Assembly: GCA_036872755.1 (NCBI GenBank)
Contig: JAVHNS010000010.1
Location: 434,001-498,000 of the forward strand
Length of the DNA stretch: 64,000 bases
Source: Orbilia blumenaviensis
Taxonomy: Eukaryota; Ascomycota; Orbiliomycetes; Orbiliales; Orbiliaceae
Direction of reading: 5' to 3'
Each line of letters opens with the position of its first letter. The first letter of the stretch is position 1. Under the pieces are notes generated by a model, which saw only the letters and a list, made by a program, of their open reading frames with translations, did not search any database and had not been told where the DNA came from. Shown in pieces: positions 33,245-45,681 of this stretch. Both the position numbers and the translations under genes were made by a program.

Positions 33245-35831
33245 CTATGGCAATGGCTGGGTAGTGGCTGCTTGGGCCCGTCCGCGTCCCCACGCCCGAA
33301 GCCTCTCCACGTCCTCCCCGCCCACGGATGACCGAGCTATGACAGCACCCTTCACGGAGCTCAAAAACTCGTAATCCTCCTCCGTCAGCCTATTCCTGAG
33401 CTGCTTCAGGATTTTGGGTGCATATTTCCTATCAAACCAATTAAGTAAACCAAAGATTAGTCACAAAATATCTTTTTTTTTTTTTTTTTTTTTTCCTTTC
33501 GTGGATGTACGCGGGATGGCAATTTTTTGTTCCCATTTGCAATGGGACTAGCCGTGCGCATGGGGATTAGTAGTATGATTTGAGCATTGCATATGAGGAA
33601 GAAGAAAAAAAGAAAGAACGAAAGAAATAGGTATACCAACCCCGTCGCCCGTAAGATCCCCCCTTCGTGCTCCGAAAACAACAAAATCAACACGACCAAC
33701 AACATCAACGAGAGATCTGAGGTCTTATCAAGCTGCAACCCAAGTTCCCTCCGCATTTCTTCCGCTTTGTTTTCGACAGCTTCCTCGGTTGGTCGGTTGA
33801 CCCCGAGGTCCTTGATCAGGCTTTCAAGTTCTTGTTGGATAACACGCAGCCCCGCTATTGGCTTGGTGTCATCTGAACTGAAGACGTTTGTGACCGTCGA
33901 TATGGCGTCTTCGATCCGTTCGTTCATTCGCTGGCTTTGCGTATCCGCGACTCGATCGCGCAGCTTCGCCAGACCTTCCACGATGATCTTTTGGTAGTAT
34001 ATCATGAGATCCTGTGCTAGTTTCTCTTGAACTCCGGCATCTAGTCTCATATTTTAGTCCATAAACCCATCAAATTGTCCCCCCAAAAATATGACAGATG
34101 ACACCGATCCCACAATATCATGATACTATATCAATCCCCATCTCGTAACGAGGTTAGGAAATGCAAAAGACAAAAGTGACCTACCCTGTATCTTCTCGAT
34201 GGCTGCATTATTGATCACAAACCGGAGGTATACCTTATCCACAAAATGCATCCTCGCAGCCGCGTTTGCCGTCTCTCTCAGCTCGCCGACTCGATCCGAG
34301 TACCTCGTAGATACCTTTGTTATGAAACTTTGAGCAATTGAGTCCGATACAGCTAGTGGCACCCGATCATCTTTCACCAAGAAAGTGGATAACTGCCACT
34401 TGGTTAGCTCCTTCTGTTTGAGATCAGATGCATATGGCCACTCCAACATACACTTCTCCACGAGATGCCGGATGCCAACGCCATAGGCCTTCCCTTCTCA
34501 GTCGCCGCCCACGCTTTCTCTGCCTCTTCTACTGCATGTACGTAACCGGACTTTAGCAGCTCATCGACCAGCTCCCTGGTAACCAAGTAGCCTCCATGCT
34601 CGACCAACTTCCTCGTCTGTTTCTTCCGAAAGAGTTCTTGAACATTCAATTGCTCTTCAGGCGTCAGCTTTCCCGCCAGGTCCTAAATGTAACGTAATAA
34701 TTAGCTATCATCACAATCTAAAAGTATCTAGAAAAGAAAAGAAAGGTGAACACATTACATACCTTAATATGCGTAACCCCCGTCTCCTCTACCTCCTTCT
34801 CCGCGGTTCTCTCAACCTCATCTAACCACTTTCTCGTTACATAGTGGTCTTTGAAGAGCACCACCTCCCCAATCTTCTCCTTCAAGAACTCATCAGGTTT
34901 TTCAATATACCCTTTCCTAACCGCCTTAACCTCCACGACCCCCTCCCTACTCAGAGTCCCCACAAGTTCATCCCGCCGTTTTGTCTTATAGACATTTGGC
35001 ACAAAGTTTCCCCCCGTCCACATCCCATCAAGATCTCCCTTCGCAACCTGCACGAGCACCTTTTGTCCAAACTCAGCAGGCCAGTTCCCCTCTTTCATAA
35101 CCATCAACTCTTCAAACTCCACCGGCTTTTCAGCGTCTTTGACTTCCTCTATTACATCCTCGACTATCTCGTCAAGAAACTTTTGGGAATAGATGTACCG
35201 CTCTCCGAACCAATGAACCTTTACATCCCATTCCTTTTCCAGATACCGTACTAGCTTCTTCAGGAATTCAAGGGTGATATTTTCCTCTCGTAGATATGTT
35301 ATCACAGTTATAACCTTAGATGATAGGTTGTTTCGAAGTGTGTTTTCAAGAACTGCGAATGGCTGTCTGGTAAGCTTTTATTAGCATTTATCAGTTGATT
35401 AATGATGAAGTCGCTTGAGAATATGAATGCATGGGGTAGATGCATACTTTGGAATTATCTCCCGCCCATTAACACCCCATTCGTCCTCCGGTAGCGTAGA
35501 TATTGTGCCAAGGATATACTTATCATCGACGTCTAATGCTCTCGAAGCCTCAATAAAACTTATCCTCTCTATGATTCACACATAAGCCAATCAAGTTAAA
35601 CAATTAGCCCCTAAATTCGAGCTCAAGTGTGAAACAAAATGCATAAAAAATAAAACATCCCTGAAGAAGTGAAGGAAACTTACTATCGCCGCCATCAATC
35701 AGCTCATTCAGTCGTTTGATAACATACGGACGAGAACAGACGCCACCCCCGGACTTTACGGGAATAACCGTTGCATCTTCAACGGTTTGTAAAGCCTGTA
35801 ATATCCCGGCTAGCTCTGCTTTCGTAAACAT
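33245..35831 (-). CDS. UFL1: UFL1-like protein (UFM1 E3 ligase homologue)
   Basis: Seven exons: 35831-35684, 35568-35448, 35366-34763, 34682-34542, 34488-34185, 34040-33641 and 33428-33245, 633 residues. Segment order follows UFL1: an N-terminal winged-helix part (ELAGILQALQTVEDATVIPV, RPYVIKRLNELI, DKRISFIEASRALDVDDKYI); tandem helical/winged-helix repeats with WFGERYIYSQKFLDEIVEDV and FVPNVYKTKRRDEL near residue 211; then LVEKCMLEWPYASDL. A C-terminal block LRATGKYAPKILKQLRNRL lies near residue 570. UFL1 is the scaffold-type ligase that works with DDRGK1 and UFC1 to attach UFM1 at the ER. The model lacks the first N-terminal helix and the Lys/Arg-rich middle insert of animal UFL1, so it is shorter than the roughly 790-residue animal protein. 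The exon 4/5 join (53-nt intron 34489-34541) could instead be a frameshift. Identity rests on recalled family patterns, not on an alignment. Confidence 0.72.
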
Positions 35832-36348
35832 TTTTCCCTCTAGAAAAAACAAAAATCAAGAATTGCCACTTAGCGGGCCAGCCGCTATTGATGAATGGGA
35901 TACGAGAAAGGAGACGGGAGGTGGGGGGTTGTTGAGAATACACTGCGCACTTTTGTGTCAAGCTAGAAGATAGTTGCTTTATAACACCCAATGCAAACGT
36001 GGAATTTGTTGCCTGAGAATTAGGCCATCAACAATAAAAAGTCCGGGGTAGAAGGCGGAGATAAGATCTAGACCAGATTAGATCAAACACGAGATGAGAT
36101 TAGATTAGATCCCCGACATCGCAACAATTCCCAACACAAACCAAACAACATCCCTCGTTCGCTTCGTCCTTCCTCTCCGCCTCTACTCCCCCCTTCCCCT
36201 TCCTATAATCTACCTACTTTCACGATGTCAAGCTTTCAACCTCATCTCATCTCTCAATCTGGGGCAATACACCGCCCTCAACTTTCTTTGATATCTATAT
36301 ATAAATAATACAAATACTCCTCTATTCAAAAAAGAATAAATTAAAATA
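35832..36348. promoter_or_regulatory. Divergent promoter, UFL1-like / SER2
   Basis: About 0.5 kb between two divergent starts. It contains a tandem AGATTAGATTAGAT-like tract (36080-36110) and a C/T-rich leader (36145-36235) before SER2. A TTTCTAG at 35840-35846 on the minus strand could be the acceptor of a 5' intron that would extend the UFL1-like N terminus. Confidence 0.5.
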
Positions 36349-37449
36349 ATGTCGACGTCAACTTACACAGCAACTCTCCTCCTCTCTCCCACCCCGCGCA
36401 AGTCCCCTCCAGCAGGAGGAGTAGAAGCCCCCACCGTAGTAGACAGCACATACATCACCGAAACAATCCGCGACGCTTTCTCCGCCGTCTGCACAAAACT
36501 CTACCTTAACCTCCTCCTAGATACCTGGAAACCCCTCTCCTGTACCTCCCTCCAAACCGCCACTGCGGTAGAAGTTACAATAATAGACCCCACCCCATCA
36601 GGAATACAAATCAGATCACTGAAGGGGTGTTACGATCTTGCATTGTTTGAGTATGAGTACAACGTAGATGTGGCGTTGCAGAGGGATACGGTGTTTAGGA
36701 AGCATAAGAGGCTCGTGGTGTTCGATATGGATTCTACCTTGATTGAACAGGAAGTTATCGATGAGCTTGCCGCTTTTGTCGGCGTGAAGGATAAAGTTGC
36801 CGTACGTATACATATACCTTCCCTACCTTAGGACAATTGCCATAGTTATAGTCATTAACTAGCAATAATTATTCAGGCAATCACCGAATCCGCCATGCGC
36901 GGCGAACTCGACTTCACCGCCTCCCTCCGCTCCCGCGCCGCCCTCCTAAACGGCGTCCCCTCAACCGTCTTCACAACCCTAAAATCCAACGGCACAATAA
37001 CCTTTACCCCAGGCGCGCACTCCCTCTGTCGCGCGCTCAAAAAGCTAGGCTGCAAACTCGCTGTCCTAAGCGGCGGTTTCCAACCCCTTGCTGAATATGT
37101 AAAATCCTCGTTAGGACTCGACTACGCTTACGCTAACACCCTGGAAGTTTCCGCGGATGGCCAGAGTTTGACGGGCGTGGTTTTGGGAGATATTGTTAAT
37201 GCAGAGAGGAAGGCTGCGTTGCTGAAAGAGATTGCGGAGAAGGAAGGGGTGGATTTGAGACAGGTTGTTGCAGTGGGTGATGGGGCTAATGACTTGGTTA
37301 TGATGCGTGAGGCGGGCTTTGGAGTCGCGTTTAATGCGAAGCCGAAGGTGCAAGAAGAGGCGCCGAGTCATATTAACTCCAGGACGTTGCAGGATATACT
37401 CTATCTCTTCGGATTTACGGCGGCGGAGGTAGAAGATTTACTGAACTAG
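36349..37449 (+). CDS. SER2: Phosphoserine phosphatase
   Basis: Two exons: 36349-36801 and 36877-37449, 341 residues. HAD-superfamily motifs: motif I FDMDSTL with nucleophile Asp126 and Asp128; cap segment AAITESAMRGELDFTASLRSR; motif II in LAVLSGGF; motif III lysine in AERKAALL; and motif IV VAVGDGANDL near residue 285. The substrate-determining MRGELDF and the SGGF-Q strongly support SerB/Ser2, which hydrolyses phosphoserine in the last step of serine synthesis in the cytosol. The N-terminal 110 residues form a fungal-type extension (ACT-like, low similarity). The start is the first ATG after a TAAAATA leader. Confidence 0.94.
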
Positions 37450-38331
37450 AACATTTTTAGATTATATATACCATGTAGATAGAGCTAAATCGCATAGAAT
37501 TCCGCCGATAAAATCAGGCTTCAATCCAGCAATTTGCACATACATGCATACTGGGGTCGAGACTATATATATACCACGAAAACGACCCGTTTCGTTAGAT
37601 ATAAAAGAATAAAAAATTATATTTCCAGCTTTTACAATACAAATACACCTTCTCAGTCTATCCAGTATCCGACCTTCGTCCCTCCATGCATCATTCAATC
37701 TGGACTCATGAAAAGAAAAATTAACGAGCAGCGTCAGTACTACTGTATACCAGCCATTAATACCACAACCCCTTCTCCCATGATAGCACATGCACGAACA
37801 CACCACGCCTTACGAAATCTCGAACCCGAAAGCAATGTCCAGTAGTATAGGGGAAAAGGCAGCATAAAGAAAAAGAATTACATCTCATTAGTTAAAGAAT
37901 AAGAAGTGGGTGTGAATAAAAAGGAGAACTAGGTCACACGAGGGAGGGAAAGGGCGGGAAGAAGATAGTGTAGGGAAGTGAAAAAATGTAATGAAGAATT
38001 TTAAACCCAGCCGGCATCCTCCATAAAACGAGCCACGTTAAAAAAAAAAAAAAAAAAAAAAAAAAGAAGTAACTAAGAAAACGAGCAAAAAGCTGAAGGT
38101 GCATGTGTGCAAGAGGTTGAGATCAGTCGAAGAAGTCGTGGCGGGTCGGTTGAGTAAAAGGAGAAGCATTAAACCAGGGCATCCACTGCAGCAGCAACAT
38201 AAAATACTAGTAAGGAAATGAAAACGATCAAAAATAGCAGAACCATACTGTACAGGAATTAAAACCTTGGGATCAAAAAATAGCTAAAGGAAAATGGCTC
38301 TCCAGCTAAATATCCCACCATCATATTAAAG
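37450..38331. other. Convergent 3' spacer
   Basis: Lies between the SER2 and ASH1 stop codons. It holds a poly-A run at about 38041-38065. No gene identified. Confidence 0.55.
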
Positions 38332-41300
38332 TTAAAGCAAAGGCTCGACACGTGGAACCTCGCTGGCTTTGACTGCCGGATCAACAACTTCGGAAACAGG
38401 CGTCTCATCATGATTCATTTGTACAGCTGGTGGTGGCCACACTCCGACGAACTGCGAAAAGTCTGGCCCAGTTCGACTCGGAGAACCCGGATCTTCGGGG
38501 TTGGCACTCGAGGTACCGAATCCACCCGTGCTGTCAAATCCGTTGGTGAAAGAGGGCTCGATATTGGCATTGCTGTCGAGAAGCTCTGGGTCCGTAACAG
38601 GAGCAACCAGATGTGGTGCAGACGCCTCTGTGAAAGTAACATCGCCATGTGTGGTGAAAGTGTTGAATGGATTTGGAGCAAAAGGTGCCCTATCCTCGTC
38701 AGGGTTGATATATCGCTGCCGCTTCTGGTGGTGAGATTCGAGATCACCCTCATTAAGGATGCTTCCAAGGCCAAACTTTCGCTTCAGCGATGGATCTGTG
38801 TTCATATCATCACTAGATTCCACAAAAGGCGCTTGAAGGGTGTTATATTCAAAATTTGCCGCGCTCAGGAAAGCATTAGGAGATCGGAATCCGGGGCGGT
38901 AATCAGGTCGCTCGTAAATACCAGGCGCGCTGTGTGCGAATGAATAATCTGGATGTATGATTCCTGCAGGAGCTGGTCCCAGATGGTGGCCACGGCCCAT
39001 AGAACCGTCTCTTGGTGGTGGCTTCGGCAACCTCTTTTGCTTCAACTTCAATTTCTCCTTTAATGTCTTGCGCGGAAGCGGGCCATCCGCCTTCCACGGC
39101 TTGTAACGGCCATGCTGCCTCATGTACAATGTCCTGGCCTTCCCGAGCTTCCCTAATGCGACTTCCTTAGTGTACAGGACGTAGGACTGGCCAATCCGGA
39201 CATATTGAGGTGGTCCAGTTGTTGCCTTCTCAATTTCTTGCTCAGGGTCGGACTCCCACTGAGATTGCTGCTGCACCCTGATAGTTCGAGGAACCTTCAC
39301 ATATGTGTACTTGGACGATGGCTCATCTGGAAGCGGGCCCTGGTCGAATTCTGTGATCTTGGTGTAGTAGCCAGTGATCTTGCGGTAGGTAGTCAGCCCG
39401 ACGGCATGATCAGAAATACCGTATGCGCGGGCGACTGCAGATGGCCACTTAACGAAGTTGAGATCGTTGGCGTAATCGTCTTCCTCTGAGTCGTACTCAT
39501 CCATTTCTGGAACCTCCGGTTCAGGCGACTGAGAGTCTGGGATGACATATTCGTCTCCGTCGACGGTACCACCAACGAGCGCAGGGTCGATAGCGGCCGA
39601 CCCAGGGGAGAGCTCCCGGCCGGGGACCTTCTTGAGTTGCTGGATCTTCTGGCCCATCCCGAGGATGCTGCCATCCAATTGTCCTTCGCCCAATTTCTTC
39701 TCAAGTCGTCTTCTTCCGAGTGTCGTCGCTGGGGACTTCTGGACTGGTGGGGCTTGTGTCAGGCGCATCTCAACAGCACGAAGCTGCCCATCGACCCACT
39801 TAAGGCGCTTGACAACTTGCTGCTCAGGAGCCGGCTTCGGCTTCGGTGGTGGCTTGGGCTTCTGGACGCGATGCGTTTTCTCCTTTGGCTTCTTCAGCAC
39901 ATCTGGAGTCGCATCGTCGGCGTCCTTCATTTCGACGTCGATAGGCATGCCCTCACCACCTTCTGGCAGGATGTCTTGGGGCTGTTCTCCATCCGCAGCT
40001 AACGAAGCTCGGACTTTTCTGGGTTTTGAACCCTTTCCAGCGCCCTTCCCAGATTTCGCCGCCCTGGTAGTCTTGGCTGTTGTTTTTGTCGTCTTTTTAA
40101 TGGTCGTAGCCTTGCCCTTGCCCTTGACTGCCCTCGTTGTGGTTGTCTTTGTGGTTTTGGTGGTCTTAACAACCTTTGCCTTGACACCCGGAGCTTTTCT
40201 CGCGACCCGCTTAGTTCCAACTTTCTTAGTTGCCGCCTTCTTAGCAACGGCCTTCTTAGCAAGTATCCTGGCAGCAGGCTTAGGCTTAACAGCGACCTTC
40301 TTAGGTGCTGCCTTGCGCCCTTTAGGTCCAGCAGCTGCAGCCTTTCCAGCGGGGCCCTTCTTTGTCTTGACAACTCGTGCATTAGACGCTTTGACGACTT
40401 TCTTGCGGATCTCGCGTTTGACAGGTTTCGGTGGCGGCTTGACTGCTCTAGTTCGCTTGATAGGTTTCGGTGCGGGTTCTGGGATGGGTGTCGAAATTCG
40501 GCGCTCGTTTCGTTTGCCAACTAAACCTCTGCATTGCTCGGTCCCACACCTACAAAGTTGGGTGCTCCCACCAGAGAACCAGCTATACCCTATTAGCACA
40601 TGCTTGAATTTCCCACGATTGGATTGTAGAGCAACATACCTGAAGTTATAATCATATGTCAATTCTTCACCGACTTCGATACCTTCATCCCCAGCAAACA
40701 AAGCCATACGGGGCTGACCGGCAACCATCCTACACAGTGTTAGTAATTCTCTCCTTGTCCCATTGAAAAGTTATATATTACTCACCACTTTTCCATCTTG
40801 CAGTTAGGAGAGCAGCTGTGATTGACGAAGCGAGCCAATGAGCCACGGGTGGCATCAATGATCAAGGAGTTGTCAAACTCCATTAAATAGTAGCTCTAAA
40901 TTTTCCAATTAGCATAGCCAAATGACCCACTAAACGGCGCAACCCACCTCATTGTCCTTGTAAGGTCCGTGAAGGCGCTCTTCGCACTCATCCTGAGTGA
41001 TAATTTCTCCAATGTACTCAACAATGATCTGATTAGGACCAAAGGAACGGCAAGCGCGGAGACCGTATCCTTTATCTTGTGTCTATAACAATCCCAGTCA
41101 GCATAAAAAATAAAGCTCGCCCAGTCTAACCTAGTAGCACTAACCAAAATGATCTCGATTCCGTCATCGAACCAAGTATCGTTTTCAACACGGATAGCCA
41201 AGTCTCTGAAGGGCCTGTTTTGGCAGTCTTTAAGGCTGCAGTTGTTCTTGTCGCATTCATAGTACATAACCCGGTTGAGACAGCCGGGTCCACAACCACC

Positions 41301-42291
41301 CGATTCTGCGGTGCAATTGCACATGGTGCTCTGATAGGCATTCTTGCGACTGTTCTTTTGCTGCTTATAGAGTTCGGCGGCCTCTCCAACAAAGATGTCT
41401 AGAAAAGTATTAGCATCGTAAGGAAAAACAGTGGAACGAGTGGCATTGCGTACTCCTCTTAAGACTCTTCCATCCAGGCGGCTTAGGATAGACCCAAGGG
41501 TCGAGATTGAAAATAGTATAGGGCAGGAGGAAGTCACGCTCCGACTCCATGGTCGACAAGCCCTTGTACATTGGGAGCGGCAGCGCATCTTTCCGCGCAG
41601 TGCTTTGCCCCCGCTTCGACTTCAGAGTGCTCTTCCCTACTATCTGGGTATCCTGGCCTGTGTACATTCCATGAGTTGCCCACTTCTTGCGCTTGATAGC
41701 GGGGACGATGATCTGACGCTCTGATCCGCGGGATGATGCCTTTTCATGGTCCGAGATGTCCATTGGGTCGCCATTGGATTCTTCGGAGTCAGAAAGCTCA
41801 AAGTCGTCCCGGCTCTTCTTGGTAGAAGCCGGAGTTTGTTGTTTGCCATTGTTCATTTTCTGGGTTGGGAGTTTGGCAGCAGCGCTCCTGGCCTTCTCGG
41901 CAGCTTCCATGTAACGACGGGTTTGAGATCCGCGTGTTGGTTGGGGAGTGACTGGAGCCTCCTTCTTAGCGGCAGCCGCAGCGACAGTATCGATACGAGT
42001 GGAATGGCGGCGAGAGGAAGATGGCTCGGATTGTTTGGAAGGTGTGGATCGAGAAGTGGACTGTAGGAGAGCGGCAGCAGAATTGCGCTTCCTCAGGGTG
42101 CGGGAGGGCTGTTCTTCGACAGAAGAGGTTTCGGCGTCACCATCGCTGGCCATGTCCACGTCTTTACCGTGCACGGTCACGCGATTTCGAGCGCTTCGTC
42201 CAGATCTAACGGATTCGGCAGGGGTTCCAGCACCGGTAGCAGAAAGGGAGGGAGTAACGGAGGCAGCGGACTGTCTTCTTCGCGAAGACAT
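38332..42291 (-). CDS. ASH1: Ash1-type histone H3K36 methyltransferase (AWS-SET-post-SET)
   Basis: Six exons: 42291-41454, 41398-41145, 41082-40948, 40895-40786, 40729-40640 and 40582-38332, 1225 residues. Residues 1-270 are disordered and basic. The AWS zinc region starts at Cys306 ([18 protein letters not shown]). The SET core follows: [51 protein letters not shown] (NHSC at 434-437), [21 protein letters not shown]. The post-SET reads CRCGTEQC (Cys486, 488, 493). AWS plus this SET subtype marks Set2/Ash1. The absence of a WW/SRI-like tail and the pattern of the Ash1 branch favour Ash1, which in filamentous fungi methylates H3K36 mainly at silent genes. A long Lys/Ala/Thr-rich stretch at about 515-665 resembles a linker-histone tail. 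A folded-looking segment ([39 protein letters not shown]) follows. Confidence 0.9.
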
Positions 42292-44833
42292 CTAGCCTTT
42301 TAATTTTTTTGCTTTTCGGCGGTGTGGTTGTGGGCTTATGGTAATATTACTTTGATGAAAACGTAGTCGGGATGCGTGAAATAAATGGGAGGGTGGAGGG
42401 AGAGATGAGAAAAACAAAGTCGAGGGATAATAAAGGTACGCGAATAAAATCGGTACGAGAAGAAAGAGCGCGATGAGACGCGCGATCTGATGCCGGTTTG
42501 AGGCCGAGAGACGATGTGGTTGAGGCGGGAGAGGGAGAAATGTGGTGAAGATGAAGGGGGGAGAAGAACGTCTGGCAGATGGGATGGGGCCAGAAACGGG
42601 GGAGAAATTTGTTGTTTGTGTGTTAGATGTTGTTGGAAAGAGAGGAAAAGGGAAATGGGATGGGGGAAAAGGAAACAGAGGAAATGGGCGGGTTGCTCTG
42701 GTTTGCTTTGGCGTTGGATTTTGTGCGTGTTATTTATTCGGCCGGGCGTGTTGTTGGTATTGGCCGATCTGGATTTTGATTTTGATTTTTTGGGGGGTGG
42801 ATTGCCAGGTAACTGGTTGTAGTGTAGGTTGCAGCAGCAGCAGGGATCTTTCCCGTCAGTGCACGACAACCTCCTCTTTCTTCTTCCTCTTCCGGGAACA
42901 AAGTACGAAGCGAGAAGAGGCTACAATGCTGATGTTGATGATAACGACCCGGGACCTGGAGGACGAGGGAGAAGAAGGAGAAAGCAAGAACCACGGTGGT
43001 GATGACGATGGTGAGGGAAATGAAGGAAGAATAATACGACAAGACCGGCAGTAAGTGCTACCTAGTATACGTATACTTATGCCTACCCTCAGACGTCAAG
43101 TCAAGTCAAAAAAAACTGTCTGGTCTCGTGTGCAGAGAGTATGTTTATATGTACGTGTGTACTTTGGCTGCTGATACGGTACTATGTAAGTACCTGTATG
43201 CACATTTGCCAAAATGCAACGATGCCCAATACGGTAGTGCTGTATTGGTGGATAAAAGTTGTCGAGTGCAGACTTAGAAAACCCCGGCTGAGAGGAGTTG
43301 AGGCGAGATGAGAAGATAGGAAAAAAGTATGGAGGAAAAATGGAGAAACACTGATGAGGGTGGTGGTGATGACAGATGTTGCTAGATGGAGAGGCAGAAG
43401 AAGAGGAAAGAGAAGAATGATGATGGTGATGGTGGTGGTGGTGATGGGTTGATTGGTTGGTGGAAGATGGAGGGAAAGGAAAAGACGGGTTGATGGTTGC
43501 GGATAGAAAATAAAATAAAATAAAGAGATGGTAGTAACATTCAGTTCAATTACTAGCCAGCTGCATACCCCCTCGACTATATAAAATGGTAGAGAGGGAA
43601 AAAAAACAATGTGGGAAAAACAGGCGAGCTGCTTTTCCCCTTCCTATCCGGCCACGTCCCAAGTATAGCTCTTTATGTCTATATCTAATCGATTCGATTC
43701 GAATTACAACTATCCGATCAGGTCCAGGTATATTGCGGGGAAAAGGAAGCAGACGTGACACATAAAAAATGACAATATCTTTCTCATGTTTCAAGGCTAT
43801 CATATTAGTAGGAGCCCAAAGTCCGGCCCATGCATTGCATTGCATACGTGCCGTCAATATAATTGCTTGATATCTGGCATTGTATTGTTGGCCGATTCAT
43901 CAACTTAAAAAATCCCACTCTACCATATTAGCTAATATATCTTCTAACATCTCTCATAGCCTCATTTGTTTTAGATAGAAGTGTAGCTGGCTAGATATAA
44001 CATATAAGTATACATAATCTGATAAGATCTTATATATTATATTAGCATACGTGATCCCCGGATCCTGTCGCTTTTCCCCGACACGCAGACACTCAAAACT
44101 TCCTTAAGCCTATAAAACCATCTAGTTTCTATCTCTTCAATATCATTCCATCTATCCGAACTATAAGATACAACGTCGTTGCGTGTCGAATTCTACTAAC
44201 AAAAGATATTGTGATATCATAAAAGGAATCCCCAGCCTCACGGTCGCAGTTGTACCCTCAAGTGTTGGCGGCCTTCCCACGCTCCCTCCCCGCCCTAATC
44301 CTCCCCGTCCTACAAGAACCCGGAATCAAATCGTCTTGTGGACCATATTATATGCCGTCTATAGGAATCCCATTAAAGCATCTCAATATCACACACCTCA
44401 CACCCCAAATTCAACTCAGTCCAAAATATCACATTGTTGTAAAATGATATGGTGCCTACAACACATTTTTCTTCTATGCAGTTTTGTATGAGGCAAATTC
44501 AATTCCCGTGGTTGGCGGCGATATCGCCATTTTTCTTTATGCATTATATGCTTAATAGTACGACGAACTTATTATTAATACGCATAATCCTATCTTTGCA
44601 TTTTTACCGACCGGCAGATAATGAATAAAGCGGGTCCTCTTTTTATTTAGCACACAATCCCCTTCTTCTTATCCCGACCCCTTGTTAGTAGAATATAGTG
44701 CATTGCATTCGGCATCATGCCACTCTGATGTATACCTACATATGTATGTGTGTATATACCATGAAAACACACACCTCCCGTCCATAGACTCGATCGAGTT
44801 ACATAATATTTATACAATCCTACTCCACCATAT
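42292..44833. other. Long spacer upstream of ASH1
   Basis: About 2.5 kb. It contains GA-rich stretches (42515-42680) and a GGTGGTGATGATGG-type microsatellite region (43355-43465). The ORF at 44183-44491 begins at a non-ATG codon and is Pro/Thr-rich. I find no supported gene. Confidence 0.5.
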
Positions 44834-45681
44834 CTACTTCGCCTTCTTCGCCTTCTCATCATTCGATGCCTGCAATTTAATTTCCCCGAGTAGTCCTCCC
44901 AACGTGCCAACTCGTGCCAGTGCTAAGAACATCTATACGCCAGCCCCAGTTGTCGTGATCAGCACTTCTACCCTCATATTCATTTTATGTATAGACTACT
45001 CTACATTGTGAAGGGTGAAAGGATTAAGTAGAAGTGTTTACTAACCGTCATACCAACATTCCCCCATGTAAACCAACTCCACCGGTGCGCTGCAAAGAAC
45101 TCATAAGATCCCATAACCCACCACACCGCCGTTCTGCCCGCATATCATAATATATCAGCCATTTTTCGATAACCAAGTATGCCAGATATAATTAACCAAG
45201 CCAATTGTTAAAATATTGGAAGGGAGGGAAATGAACTCACAAATGCCCAATATCACCTAGCAACAACGCGACCAAATACCGTTTAACCACTGGCGGCTCC
45301 GTCGTCGCGAACAAGACTGCAATCCCCATCATCGCCATGATACCGAATAGATTACCGGTCTGCCATGCTATCAGCTTGTTTGACGGTGACAATTCCGTCA
45401 CCTCGGTGTCTGGGAGCTGCAATGCTACGAATAGCTCAGGGAATAGAATGGCAATTGCGAATCCGCCGAATCTAGTGATTTATCCCATTAATTACCGTTC
45501 ATGAATTTGTTTACTAGTTTTCTCAGGGAGAGCTTATATATTCACGTGTCTGTTATACACCCTCTTGTGGTTCGGTTGGAACAAGGGAAGGAAGTGAGTA
45601 GAGGGAGGGAGATGCTCACATCGACAGCGGCTCATACACACAAAACACCCAATACGGCACCGTCGGTAGCAATGTCGCCAT
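44834..45681 (-). CDS. DUF7704-type small membrane protein
   Basis: Four exons: 45681-45620, 45471-45241, 45133-45046 and 44932-44834, 159 residues; every junction keeps the frame. The N terminus MATLLPTVPYWVFCVYEPLS leads into a first hydrophobic segment (FGGFAIAILFPELFVAL). A short loop contains the charged LPDTEVTELSPSNK. Further membrane segments follow: GNLFGIMAMMGIAVLFATTE, YLVALLLGDIGHLTAVWWVM and MTMFLALARVGTLGGLLGEI. The lysine-rich KAKKAK end could be an ER-retention signal. The pattern (PYW-x-F-x-YEP, GDIGH) is that of fungal DUF7704 proteins, which have four predicted membrane helices and no established function. Confidence 0.82.

Noticed and set aside
38041..38065. Poly-A run considered as a retrotransposon tail
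   Set aside because: No target-site duplication or element sequence beside it; many similar A/T runs occur across the window.
39542..40651. 369-codon ORF on the plus strand
   Set aside because: It is antisense to ASH1 and mirrors its low-complexity Lys/Ala/Thr codons; no protein-like segment or splice support.
44183..44491. ORF of about 100 codons
   Set aside because: Non-ATG start, Pro/Thr-rich, no continuing exon or recognisable motif.
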